Part shown: piece after piece, positions 1 to 8,105 of the stretch | Layout of the letters: each line of letters starts with the position of its first letter | Numbering within the stretch: position 1 is the first letter of the stretch | Origin: Variovorax sp. OV700 | GTDB lineage: Bacteria > Pseudomonadota > Gammaproteobacteria > Burkholderiales > Burkholderiaceae_C | DNA length: 64,000 nt | Assembly (NCBI RefSeq): GCF_900099805.1 | Contig: NZ_FNDR01000003.1 | Span: 372,001 to 436,000, forward strand | Reading direction: 5' to 3' | Notes under the pieces: generated by a model | Databases searched by the model: none | Told to the model about the DNA's origin: nothing | The model's input: the letters and a program-made list of their open reading frames with translations, nothing else | Made by a program: the position numbers and the translations under genes

Positions 1-168
1 GGTGCGATCAACTTGCAGATGGCCGACTCGCCGGTGTTTGGCGCCACGACGATCAACGCCGGTGGCACGGGCATCATTAGCGGCGTGACCGCCGGTGTGG
101 CCGGCACGGATGCGGTCAACGTGACCCAGCTCAACGCAGTCAGCACGACAGCCAACATGGGGTGGAAT
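1..168 (+). repeat. Adhesin internal repeat, copy 1
   Basis: About 168 bases encoding GAINLQMADSPVFGATTINA and the following GTDAVNV neck. They recur at 664-831 with only scattered, mostly silent changes. The spacing is 663 bases (221 codons), so the repeat keeps frame. Copy 1 is cut by the window edge and may begin earlier. Confidence 0.85.
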
Positions 169-2373
169 GTGACGACGGCGGCAACCGGCACCGGCACGGT
201 TACGGGGACCACGACGCAGAAAATTGCACCGGGCGACACGGCCACCTACACGGCGGGCAACAACATCGCCATCACGCAAGCCGGCGCGAATGTGCAGATT
301 GCCACCAGCATGACGCCGACCTTCACCAGCGTGAACACCACCAACTTGACAGCTACTGGCAACACCATCATCGGCGGCCCCACGGGCACCCTGAATGTGG
401 TTGGGGGCACCACGGTGAACATGGGCAGCAACGTCATCACCAACGTGGGGACCGGCATCAACCCGACCGACGCGGCGAACGTGGGCCAGATCACTGGTGC
501 GACCAATGCGCTGACCGCTGCCGGCCTGAACTTCACGGGCAACGATGCGACCGCGGGGGTGGTGCACCGGGATCTCGGCGCCACGCTGGCGATCCAGGGC
601 ACGGCCACGACGGCCGGCAGCTACTCGGGCGGCAATCTGAAGACGGTGACCGATCCGGTCACGGGTGCGATCAACCTGCAGATGGCCAACTCGCCTGTGT
701 TTGGCGCCACGACGATCAACGCCGGTGGCACGGGCATCATCAGCGGCGTGACCGCCGGCACGGCCGGTACGGATGCGGTGAACGTGAACCAACTCAACGC
801 GGTGAGCACGACAGCCAACATGGGTTGGAACCTGCGGGCCAATGGCGACACGGCTACCAATGTGGCGCCGGGCGGCATTGTGGAGTTTGTGAACGGGCAG
901 AACATTCTGCTCACGCACACCGGCAACACCATCACGGTGGCAACGTCGCCCGATCTGGTGGCCGACAGCCTGACGATCAACGGCGGGCCGACCATCAACA
1001 GCAGCGGCATCACGATGGGCGCCGGTGACACGCTGAACATGAATAGCAACCGGATCACCAATGTGGCGAACGGCACTGCTTTGACCGACGCAGTCAACCT
1101 GAGCCAGTTGAACACGGCGACCTCTACGGCGGCCAACATGTGGATCACCGGTTCGCCGACGGTCTACGTGGCACCCGTCTCGACGGGCACCAACGCCACG
1201 GCAGTGGGCTCGGGCTCCACGGCCAGCGGAACCAACAGCGTGGCCGTTGGCACCGGAGCCACCGCGACCACGGCCAACAGCGTGGCGCTGGGCAACGACA
1301 GCACCACGGGCACCGCCACCGCCGTATCGGGCACGACCATCGGTGGAACCAGCTACACCTTTGCGGGTACGGCGCCCACGGGTGTGGTGAGCGTGGGCAG
1401 CGCTGGCGCCGAGCGCCAGGTCACCAACGTGGCGGCAGGGCAGTTGACCGCCACCAGCACCGATGCGGTCAATGGCAGCCAGCTGTACGCCACCAACACC
1501 GCCATCTCGAACCTGGGTACGGCCGTTACCGCGGCCCAGACCCACTACTACAGCGTCAACGACGGCGGTGTGCAGCAGGCCAACTACAACAACGACGGCG
1601 CCACGGGTGTGAACTCGCTGGCAAGCGGCGTGGGGGCCAGCGCCAACGGCGCGGGCGGCATTGCGGTGGGCCTCAACTCCGTAGCAACCGGGGGCAACAG
1701 CATCGCGATTGGCGCGGGCGCTGTCGCCAGTGCGGGTGGGGTGGCGCTCGGTGCCGGGTCCACGGCGACTCGAGCCGGCATGAACGGGCAGCGCGAAGCC
1801 TTCTCGAATGTCTCGGTGTCTTCCGCGCAGGGCGCAGTGTCGGTCGGCAGCGCGGGCGGGGAGCGACAGATCACCAACGTGGCCGGCGGTACGGCAGCCA
1901 CCGATGCGGTCAACGTGCGGCAGTTGCAGGCAGTGAAGGACGGCGCCATCAGCTACAGCACGAACGTCGACGGCACCACCAACTACAACCAGATCGTGCT
2001 GGGCAACGGGCAGGCACCCAACGGAACCGTTATTTCGAACGTGGCGCCTGGCGTCATGGGCACCGATGCCGTCAACGTCAACCAGCTCAACGGCGTGAGC
2101 AACCGCGTCAATGCACTGGGCGACCAGATCAACAAGGTGGGCCGCAATGCCTACGCCGGTGTGGCAGCTGCCATGGCCGTGCAGATGCCGGGCCAGTCGT
2201 TGCCGGGCAAGACGGTGATGCGCGTGGGCTACGGCACCTTCAAGGGCGAAAGCGCCGTGGGTATCAGCTTCCGCCGCACTGCCGACAACAACGGCTGGAG
2301 CCTGACGGGCGGCGTGGGCATGAGCCGCGCGGGCGCTGCGGCGACTGTGGGTGCCGAGTGGGTCTTCGATTGA
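1..2373 (+). CDS. Trimeric autotransporter adhesin (YadA-like), 3' part only
   Basis: The frame is open from base 1, so the start and signal peptide lie left of the window. About 790 residues are visible. They are rich in Gly, Ala, Thr, Ser and Asn, with head-type repeats (AVGSGSTA, SVALGNDST, AIGAGAVA) and repeated neck motifs of the form GTDAVNVNQLNAV. The last 90 or so residues are a YadA-type membrane anchor: a short coiled coil (NRVNALGDQINKVGRNAYAG), then four amphipathic strands ending in a terminal aromatic-Asp (VFD). Such proteins trimerise, insert a 12-strand barrel in the outer membrane and display a fibrous adhesin. The TTG at base 13 is internal, not the start. A lipoprotein gene follows after 17 bases, and the pair is repeated at 8106-11292. 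The family call is firm; the ligand is unknown. Confidence 0.93.
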   Translation, partial: GAINLQMADSPVFGATTINAGGTGIISGVTAGVAGTDAVNVTQLNAVSTTANMGWNVTTAATGTGTVTGTTTQKIAPGDTATYTAGNNIAITQAGANVQIATSMTPTFTSVNTTNLTATGNTIIGGPTGTLNVVGGTTVNMGSNVITNVGTGINPTDAANVGQITGATNALTAAGLNFTGNDATAGVVHRDLGATLAIQGTATTAGSYSGGNLKTVTDPVTGAINLQMANSPVFGATTINAGGTGIISGVTAGTAGTDAVNVNQLNAVSTTANMGWNLRANGDTATNVAPGGIVEFVNGQNILLTHTGNTITVATSPDLVADSLTINGGPTINSSGITMGAGDTLNMNSNRITNVANGTALTDAVNLSQLNTATSTAANMWITGSPTVYVAPVSTGTNATAVGSGSTASGTNSVAVGTGATATTANSVALGNDSTTGTATAVSGTTIGGTSYTFAGTAPTGVVSVGSAGAERQVTNVAAGQLTATSTDAVNGSQLYATNTAISNLGTAVTAAQTHYYSVNDGGVQQANYNNDGATGVNSLASGVGASANGAGGIAVGLNSVATGGNSIAIGAGAVASAGGVALGAGSTATRAGMNGQREAFSNVSVSSAQGAVSVGSAGGERQITNVAGGTAATDAVNVRQLQAVKDGAISYSTNVDGTTNYNQIVLGNGQAPNGTVISNVAPGVMGTDAVNVNQLNGVSNRVNALGDQINKVGRNAYAGVAAAMAVQMPGQSLPGKTVMRVGYGTFKGESAVGISFRRTADNNGWSLTGGVGMSRAGAAATVGAEWVFD
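664..831 (+). repeat. Adhesin internal repeat, copy 2
   Basis: Second copy of the 168-base in-frame repeat at 1-168. It encodes the same PVFGATTINAGGTGIISGVT stretch and neck motif. The copies differ at a few positions, for example VAGTDAVNVTQ versus TAGTDAVNVNQ. This is the usual way trimeric adhesin stalks lengthen or shorten. Confidence 0.85.
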
Positions 2374-2390
2374 TTCAAGGAACAACGATC

Positions 2391-3293
2391 ATGGAAAAAC
2401 AACTGCAACAACGCGCCACGCTGCTGGTGATGACGCTGGTCAGCCTGCCGCCCCTGCTTGCCATGCTGTGCGTGCTCGCACTGAGCGGCTGCGCCAGCCC
2501 CGGCTATCCCCTCGAGCCGCAAGCTCAGGCAAGTGCCGCCAAGGACATGCCGCCACCGCCGAAGGCCGAGGACTTTCCGAAGCCCGATTCGGCCAAGTGG
2601 AAGCAGGGCGCTTTCCCAAACCTGGAAGCGCTGCGCATGATGCGCACAGGCATGGGCAAGGACCAGGTCCGCGAACTGCTCGGCTCGCCGCATTTCAGCG
2701 AGGGCCTGGCGGGGGTCAAGGAGTGGAACTACATCTTCCACTTTCGCACCGGCCGGGGCTCGGAGTTCGTCACGTGCCAGTACATGGTGCGCTACAACGG
2801 CGACAGGCTGACCCAAGGCATGTATTGGAAGGACCCGGACTGCGCAATGCTGGTCGATCCGCCACAGGTCAAGCCGATTCCCATGGCTGCGGCCGTGGTG
2901 ACGCCGCCGCAGAAGGTGACGCTTGGCGCCGATGGTTTGTTCCGCTTCGACGGTGGTGCCTTGGGCGACCTGATGCCCGAAGGCCGCGCCAAGGTCGAGC
3001 GCCTGGCCGCGGATATCAAGCGCAATTTCAAGCGCGTGAACTCCATCGCCGTGACCGGACATACGGACCGGCTGGGCACCGGCAGCTACAACGAGGCGCT
3101 GTCGCTGGCACGGGCCAACACCGTGCGTGAACTGCTGGCGCAACAGGGCATCGACCGCAACGCCATCCGCACCGCAGGCATGGGTGCCCGGCAGCCGGTA
3201 GCGCAGTGCCCGGGGGCCGCGAAGACCCCGGCGCTGGTGAGCTGCCTGCAGCCGAATCGCCGCGTGGACATTGAAGTGGCCGGCGATCAGTAA
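2391..3293 (+). CDS. SmpA/OmpA-domain lipoprotein, TpgA-like partner of the upstream adhesin
   Basis: A 300-residue lipoprotein. A long N-terminal hydrophobic segment ends in the lipobox LSGC (Cys about residue 34). Residues 75-150 form a SmpA/BamE-like domain (GMGKDQVRELLGSPHFSEG, then a W-N-Y-IFHFRTG stretch). Residues 185-300 form an OmpA-like peptidoglycan-binding domain with the characteristic GHTDRLGTGSYN motif and a conserved late Cys pair. This architecture matches TpgA, which forms a complex with a trimeric autotransporter and peptidoglycan in Acinetobacter. The ATG lies 17 bases after the adhesin stop, so the two are probably co-transcribed. I infer it anchors the adhesin to the cell wall. 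Domain calls are firm; the partner role is by analogy and context. Confidence 0.85.
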   Translation: MEKQLQQRATLLVMTLVSLPPLLAMLCVLALSGCASPGYPLEPQAQASAAKDMPPPPKAEDFPKPDSAKWKQGAFPNLEALRMMRTGMGKDQVRELLGSPHFSEGLAGVKEWNYIFHFRTGRGSEFVTCQYMVRYNGDRLTQGMYWKDPDCAMLVDPPQVKPIPMAAAVVTPPQKVTLGADGLFRFDGGALGDLMPEGRAKVERLAADIKRNFKRVNSIAVTGHTDRLGTGSYNEALSLARANTVRELLAQQGIDRNAIRTAGMGARQPVAQCPGAAKTPALVSCLQPNRRVDIEVAGDQ

Positions 3294-3496
3294 GCAAGTA
3301 CGCCGCCTTCAAGAGCCGAGGAGGGGCGCACGCGCCCCAGGCAAGTCAGCGTTGGCTTGGTGCGATGTTTTCGTTGCACCAATGCCACTTCGTATCGATC
3401 GGCCATCCTCGTGCCCCTTACCAAGACATAATGTAACTTTAGTAATAAAGCATATCGTCTTGAGCGCTCTGGTTTTCTCACCCACGCCAAATCCAT

Positions 3497-4243
3497 ATGC
3501 GTATTGCTGTACTCGAAGACGAGCCGGCCCAGATGAACCTGCTGGTCGACATGCTCGAGCACCGCTTGCTCATCGTCGAGGAGCCGGTGGTGTGCGTGCC
3601 TTTCAGCAGTGGCGAAGCCTTGCGGGAGGCGCTGCGCGCCGAAAGCTTCGACTTGCTGGTGCTGGACTGGAACGTGCCCGACCTCAATGGCGTGGAACTG
3701 CTGGCCTGGCTGCGCAAGCAGAGGGAAAGCACGGTTCCGGTTGTGATGCTGAGCTCGCGCCATTCCGAGCGCGATGTGGCAAGCGCCCTTGGCACGGGAG
3801 CCGACGACTACGTGGTGAAGCCGTTTCGCCCGCTCGAGCTGGCCGCGCGGATCCAGCGCCTTCTGAAGTCGAGGCATCTCGCGGCGGCAAGCGCGCTGGA
3901 GCACTTCGGCGCCTGGGTGTTCGACCGCATCTCGTCGAGCGTGGGAATTGGCGCGGCAGGCGCGGAGCCGGCGCGCCGGGTGGCGCTGAGCGACAGCGAA
4001 TTTCGCATGGCACTGGCGCTGTTTCGAAACCTGGGCCGGCCGGTCTCGCGCGCGCACCTGCTGGAGTGCGCCGGACGCGAGGGCGAAACGCCCAGCCGCG
4101 CTCTCGACAGCCAGATCTATCGGCTGCGTATCAAGCTACGTTTGAATGTTGCGCATGGGCTTCAATTGCATACCGTCTACGGACACGGCTATCGCCTGGA
4201 GGCCTCGCATGGCAATGAGCATGCGGCCAGCGGGCCGGTCTAA
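3497..4243 (+). CDS. OmpR-family response regulator
   Basis: A 248-residue two-domain regulator. The receiver domain (residues 1-120) has the acidic pair at Glu7/Asp8, the phospho-acceptor Asp57 (LVLDWNVPD), the Ser/Thr-type position in VVMLSSRHS and the conserved Lys in VVKPFRP. Residues about 145-240 are a winged-helix DNA-binding domain with the usual ending VYGHGYRLE. The stop overlaps the next gene, which begins inside its last codons, and a sensor kinase follows that, so this is one operon. It probably receives phosphate from the CHASE2 kinase at 5502-7874. I infer it may control the flanking adhesin genes. It is preceded by a 203-base gap that turns A+T-rich just before the ATG. Confidence 0.92.
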   Translation: MRIAVLEDEPAQMNLLVDMLEHRLLIVEEPVVCVPFSSGEALREALRAESFDLLVLDWNVPDLNGVELLAWLRKQRESTVPVVMLSSRHSERDVASALGTGADDYVVKPFRPLELAARIQRLLKSRHLAAASALEHFGAWVFDRISSSVGIGAAGAEPARRVALSDSEFRMALALFRNLGRPVSRAHLLECAGREGETPSRALDSQIYRLRIKLRLNVAHGLQLHTVYGHGYRLEASHGNEHAASGPV

Positions 4244-5498
4244 GCGGCCGCGGTCAAGCAGCAGCAGCAGCCTTGCGTTGCTCGCTGTGCTGTCTTTGAC
4301 GCTCCTGTCCGGGGGCGCGCGGGCACAGTCCACTCACGTGGTGCGGCCCGGTGAAACACTGTGGGACATATCGCGTCAGCACATGAATACGCCGCTGCGC
4401 TGGCCCGAACTGCAGCGCGGCAATGCCGTGCCGGTGCCCGAGCATCTGAAGCCGGGGCACGTACTGCTGCTTGGCGGCAGCCCTGCCGTCGCAGCCGTGG
4501 TGGAGCTGGCAGGCAACGCATGGCTCAAAAGAGGCAACGCAGCGCCGCGCGCGCTGGCGCAAGGCGCTGCGGTCCGGGCCAACGACGTGGTGGTGACCGA
4601 TCGCGGCGCCTTTCTGAGTCTGGGTTTGGGCGACGGCAGCCGCCTGGTCATGCCTTCGAGCAGTGCGGTCCAGGTCTTGGTGGCCAATGGCCGCGTTACG
4701 CGGTTGCAGCTGCTGGATGGGCGCGTCGAGGCGCATGTCGAGAAACAGCGTGGCCGTGAATTCGAGATCCGCAACCGCACGGCGGGGCTGGCGGTGCGCG
4801 GCACGTACTTCCGCGCGCGCAACGAAGAAGGTGTGACGACGGCGGAGGTGATCGAGGGAGAGGTGGCTGTGTCCAGCGCGGACCGGCCGGCCCTTCTGCT
4901 CGCGGCGGCAAGCGGCACTGTGCTGGAGGGCCCGGATGCGCTGCAGGCGCAGCCGTTGTTGCCACCGCCGCAAAATGCGCAGCAGGGCGGTGCCCAGGCC
5001 TTCGTGGTGCCGGTGACAGGGGCGACCGGCTATCGCATGCAGCTGGCGCGCGACGACCGCTTTCTGCAACTGGCCTACGAGGCGCGATCGCAGCAAGGCG
5101 AATTTGCATTGCCGACGGACTTGCAGCCCGGCTTCTATCACCTGCGGCTCACGGCGTTCGATGCACGGCAACTCGAGGGCATGCCCGGCGACAGCATCAT
5201 CTATGTCGGGGTGCGCGCCGCTCAGGCCGGCGTACGTCGCATGGACGATGGCCGCTACGAGATCAGCTGGCCCGCGCGGCCGGGCCAACGCTATGCCTTC
5301 GAGTTGGCGCGCACGCCGGCCTTTGCGCCTGCGCTGGTGAGCGAGCCCGCACTGTATGGCGGCGGCGCATTGGTGGGCCCACTCGACGTGCCGGGGCGCT
5401 ATCACTGGCGCAGCCGCGAGATCGCAACGCCCGGCGCCGAGGCCATGGTCTTCGAGGGTAGCTTCGACGTTCCCGCGCCACCACTGAAGAACCGCTGA
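4209..5498 (+). CDS. Secreted LysM and FecR-domain protein
   Basis: About 429 residues. Three in-frame ATGs (4209, 4215, 4221) precede an Arg-rich, poly-Ser stretch and a hydrophobic signal core ending in GGARAQ. A LysM peptidoglycan-binding domain follows directly (HVVRPGETLWDISRQHM, PLRWPELQR). Next comes a FecR-type beta domain (DRGAFLSLGLGDGSRLVMPS, then GLAVRGTYFRAR). The C-terminal half looks like beta-sandwich repeats (FVVPVTGATGYRMQLARD). The start overlaps the response regulator by 35 bases and the kinase begins three bases after the stop. It is probably a periplasmic, wall-associated component of the neighbouring signalling system. It has no transmembrane segment after the signal peptide, so it is not a classical anti-sigma FecR. 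I chose 4209 as the first ATG compatible with the signal peptide. Confidence 0.82.
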   Translation: MAMSMRPAGRSKRPRSSSSSSLALLAVLSLTLLSGGARAQSTHVVRPGETLWDISRQHMNTPLRWPELQRGNAVPVPEHLKPGHVLLLGGSPAVAAVVELAGNAWLKRGNAAPRALAQGAAVRANDVVVTDRGAFLSLGLGDGSRLVMPSSSAVQVLVANGRVTRLQLLDGRVEAHVEKQRGREFEIRNRTAGLAVRGTYFRARNEEGVTTAEVIEGEVAVSSADRPALLLAAASGTVLEGPDALQAQPLLPPPQNAQQGGAQAFVVPVTGATGYRMQLARDDRFLQLAYEARSQQGEFALPTDLQPGFYHLRLTAFDARQLEGMPGDSIIYVGVRAAQAGVRRMDDGRYEISWPARPGQRYAFELARTPAFAPALVSEPALYGGGALVGPLDVPGRYHWRSREIATPGAEAMVFEGSFDVPAPPLKNR

Positions 5499-5501
5499 AC
5501 C

Positions 5502-7874
5502 GTGTGGCGCCGTTTTCACGCCGAATGGCTGCTGATGATGGCGTTGCTGCCTTCGGCGATGTGGTGGCTGCAGCGCTCGTCCGACCTGGCGCAAATTGAC
5601 CTCAAGGTGTATGACCATGTGATGAGCCGGGCGCAGGCCACCCCGTCGCCGGACATTCTGGTGGTGGGCATCGATCAACGCAGCCTCGACGCCTTGGGCC
5701 CCTGGCCCTGGCCGCGCAGCGTGCATGCGCAGCTGCTGGAGCGGCTGGCGCCCATGGACCCCAAGGGCGTGCTGCTCGACTTGTTTCTAGACATGCCATC
5801 GGTGGACCCCGAGCAGGACCGTTTGCTGGCGCAAGCCATGGCACGGGTTCCGGTGTATTTGCCGCTGCACTTCACGGGGCCTGGCAACACGGCGCCCGAC
5901 GATGCACCTGGCTTCCAGGAGCCTTTGCCTGAATTCGTGCGTAGCGCCAAGGCGCTCGGCCACGTCAACATCACTCGCGATGGTGATGCCGTCGCACGCC
6001 GGATGTTCTTGCGTGAGGGACGGCAAGGAAAACTGCAAAACTATCTGGGTGCGTACATGGCGGGCCACGCTGCGGCACGCGATACCGACAGCCCGCCCTT
6101 GCGGCAGCGCTCAGGCGGCTGGCAGATGCAAGGCGAGTTCGGCATTCCGCTGGCCGGGCCTGCGGGCAGCTGGCGCACAGTGCCCTACGTGAGCGTGCTG
6201 CGAGGCGAGGTGCCGCCAGAGCTGCTGCGCCACAAGGTGATCCTCGTCGGTGCGGTGGCCAGTTCGCGGCTGGAAGATGAATTGTCGGTGGCCGGCGCCG
6301 GAGCAGTCACCTCGCTTCCAAGCATCGAGCTGCACGCCAACGCGATCGACGCCCTGCGCCACGGAACGACTGTGCACTTTGTCGACGGAGCATGGCTGGC
6401 GGCGTGGATCGCCGTTCCCATCTGGCTGGCGTTGGCGCTCTTTCGCCGGTTTGCCCGCAAGGCGTGGACCGTGGCCCTTGCGCTGGTCGCAATTTGCGTG
6501 GGCTTCAGCCTTGGTATTTTCGGCGCGGCGCACCTGTGGCTTCCGCCTTCTGCGCCCGTGCTGGGCATTGTTCTGGGCTACATGCTGTGGAGCTGGCGGA
6601 GGCTGGACGCACTGTTTCAGTTTTTCCAGCAGAGCGCTGCGGCGCTCAACGCGGTGCCAAGCGGTGCCTTCGATCCGGAGCGCCGTGCGCCCGTGCGAGC
6701 CTGGGACGATTTGCATGCGCATACGCTCATGCTCGACGACGCCATCGACCGCATTGCGCAGATTCGTACGCTGCTCAGCATGAGTTTGTGGCAAATGCCG
6801 GTGGCGCTACTCGCCTGCCGTGACGACGGCACGATCACAACCAGCAATGCGGCGGCACGTGCGCTGCTGAACGCGCAATCGGCGTGCGAGGCCGAAGCGG
6901 ACGATCCGTTGCGCGGCCGCACAGTCGAGGCCTTGCTTGCGCAAACGAGCAGCGATGAGCCCGCGGATCCTTTCGACTGCGGCGCCATGCGGCACTGGTC
7001 GGAAGGCATTGGCGTCGAACGCACGACGCTCGACGGCAAGGTATTGCGCGCACAGGCTGCAGCGCTGAACCGGCTCAGCATGGGCGACACGTCCTGGCTG
7101 GTGGTGCTGCACGACCTCACCGCCGAGCGGCGCGCCGAGCAGGAGCGCGAGCAGTGGCTGAGCTTCATGTCGCACGACATGCGCACTCCGCAGGTCAACA
7201 TTCTGAGCCTGCTCGATCTGCGCGCTCACGGTGCCGACTGGCTCGACCAGCCCCTGTTGACCGAGAGCCTGCGCCGCGAGGCCGAGCGGTCGCTGCGGCT
7301 CGCCGACGACTTCGTCGATCTCTTGAAGGCCCGCATGCACAGCTATCGATTCGTGCAGATGCCTGCAGGAGCCATCGCGCTGGACGCGGTTGACCAGGTG
7401 TGGGCTCACGCAGCGCAGCGCGGCGTCAAGCTCTCTGCCGAGGTGCCGACGGAAGAAGACGTCGAGCTGTGGACGGATGCGCCGCTGCTCACGCGCGCCG
7501 TCGTCAACCTGCTGAACAACGCCATTCGTCACAGCCCTTCAGGCGCGTCGATTCGGCTGTGCGTATCGGTGGGTGGCGAGGCAGCGTCTCAACGCGTGTT
7601 GATTGCCGTGTGCGATGAAGGCTCGGGCATGTCACCAGAGCTCTTGGAGGCATTGCTGCGCAATGACGCGGAAGGCGTGATGCCGGCAAGGGGCGGCGAT
7701 ATGGATGCCGCTGCATCGAGCGGGTTTGCTACGCGTTCGCATGGCGTCGGCCTGGCCATTGTGCGCGCCGTGGTCGATCGACACGGCGGACGGCTCGACG
7801 GCCATAGCGAGCCCGGCGTGGGCACAACCTTCGTGATGGACTTGCCTCGCCATTTCCCTGCCGATCGGACCTGA
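5502..7874 (+). CDS. CHASE2-domain sensor histidine kinase
   Basis: A 790-residue membrane kinase with a GTG start three bases after the previous stop. A hydrophobic segment near residues 8-22 leads into a periplasmic CHASE2 domain (about 30-290; ILVVGIDQRSLDALGPWPWP). Two to three membrane helices follow (about 300-365), then a PAS-like region (about 425-535). The histidine box is SHDMRTP near residue 556. The ATPase has N (NLLNNAIRHSP), G1 (DEGSGMS) and G2 (SHGVGLAIVRAV) motifs. It should autophosphorylate and pass phosphate to the regulator at 3497-4243. CHASE2 domains sense unknown extracytoplasmic signals; the linked LysM-FecR protein hints at a wall or surface signal. Its long final loop before G2 (DAEGVMPARGGDMDAAAS) is slightly unusual. 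Confidence 0.92.
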   Translation: MWRRFHAEWLLMMALLPSAMWWLQRSSDLAQIDLKVYDHVMSRAQATPSPDILVVGIDQRSLDALGPWPWPRSVHAQLLERLAPMDPKGVLLDLFLDMPSVDPEQDRLLAQAMARVPVYLPLHFTGPGNTAPDDAPGFQEPLPEFVRSAKALGHVNITRDGDAVARRMFLREGRQGKLQNYLGAYMAGHAAARDTDSPPLRQRSGGWQMQGEFGIPLAGPAGSWRTVPYVSVLRGEVPPELLRHKVILVGAVASSRLEDELSVAGAGAVTSLPSIELHANAIDALRHGTTVHFVDGAWLAAWIAVPIWLALALFRRFARKAWTVALALVAICVGFSLGIFGAAHLWLPPSAPVLGIVLGYMLWSWRRLDALFQFFQQSAAALNAVPSGAFDPERRAPVRAWDDLHAHTLMLDDAIDRIAQIRTLLSMSLWQMPVALLACRDDGTITTSNAAARALLNAQSACEAEADDPLRGRTVEALLAQTSSDEPADPFDCGAMRHWSEGIGVERTTLDGKVLRAQAAALNRLSMGDTSWLVVLHDLTAERRAEQEREQWLSFMSHDMRTPQVNILSLLDLRAHGADWLDQPLLTESLRREAERSLRLADDFVDLLKARMHSYRFVQMPAGAIALDAVDQVWAHAAQRGVKLSAEVPTEEDVELWTDAPLLTRAVVNLLNNAIRHSPSGASIRLCVSVGGEAASQRVLIAVCDEGSGMSPELLEALLRNDAEGVMPARGGDMDAAASSGFATRSHGVGLAIVRAVVDRHGGRLDGHSEPGVGTTFVMDLPRHFPADRT

Positions 7875-8105
7875 GCTGACGGCGTTCGGGTTGTGTAGAT
7901 TGGTTGGTCTCTTAATACCAAACTACTCTGATCTGATAACTAGATCACATTCCTTTGGATCGATTCAACTCAATTCTCGCTAAACCTCGCGAAAGCCCCT
8001 CTCGCTCGCACCTCGCTCGACACCATAAAGGTTTTGAGGCCTAAGAAAGTTCTACGGCTGTATTGCCGGGACAAGGCCACCCGAGACCCAAACAAGGAGG
8101 TAGCG

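Noticed and set aside
13-15. TTG at base 13 as the start of the first adhesin
   Set aside because: The same frame is open from base 1, and the sequence before it (GAIN) matches the internal repeat at 664, so the gene simply continues beyond the left edge.
3316-3337. GC-rich inverted repeat GGGGCGC...GCGCCCC after the first lipoprotein gene
   Set aside because: No T tract follows on the forward strand, so terminator function is not supported.
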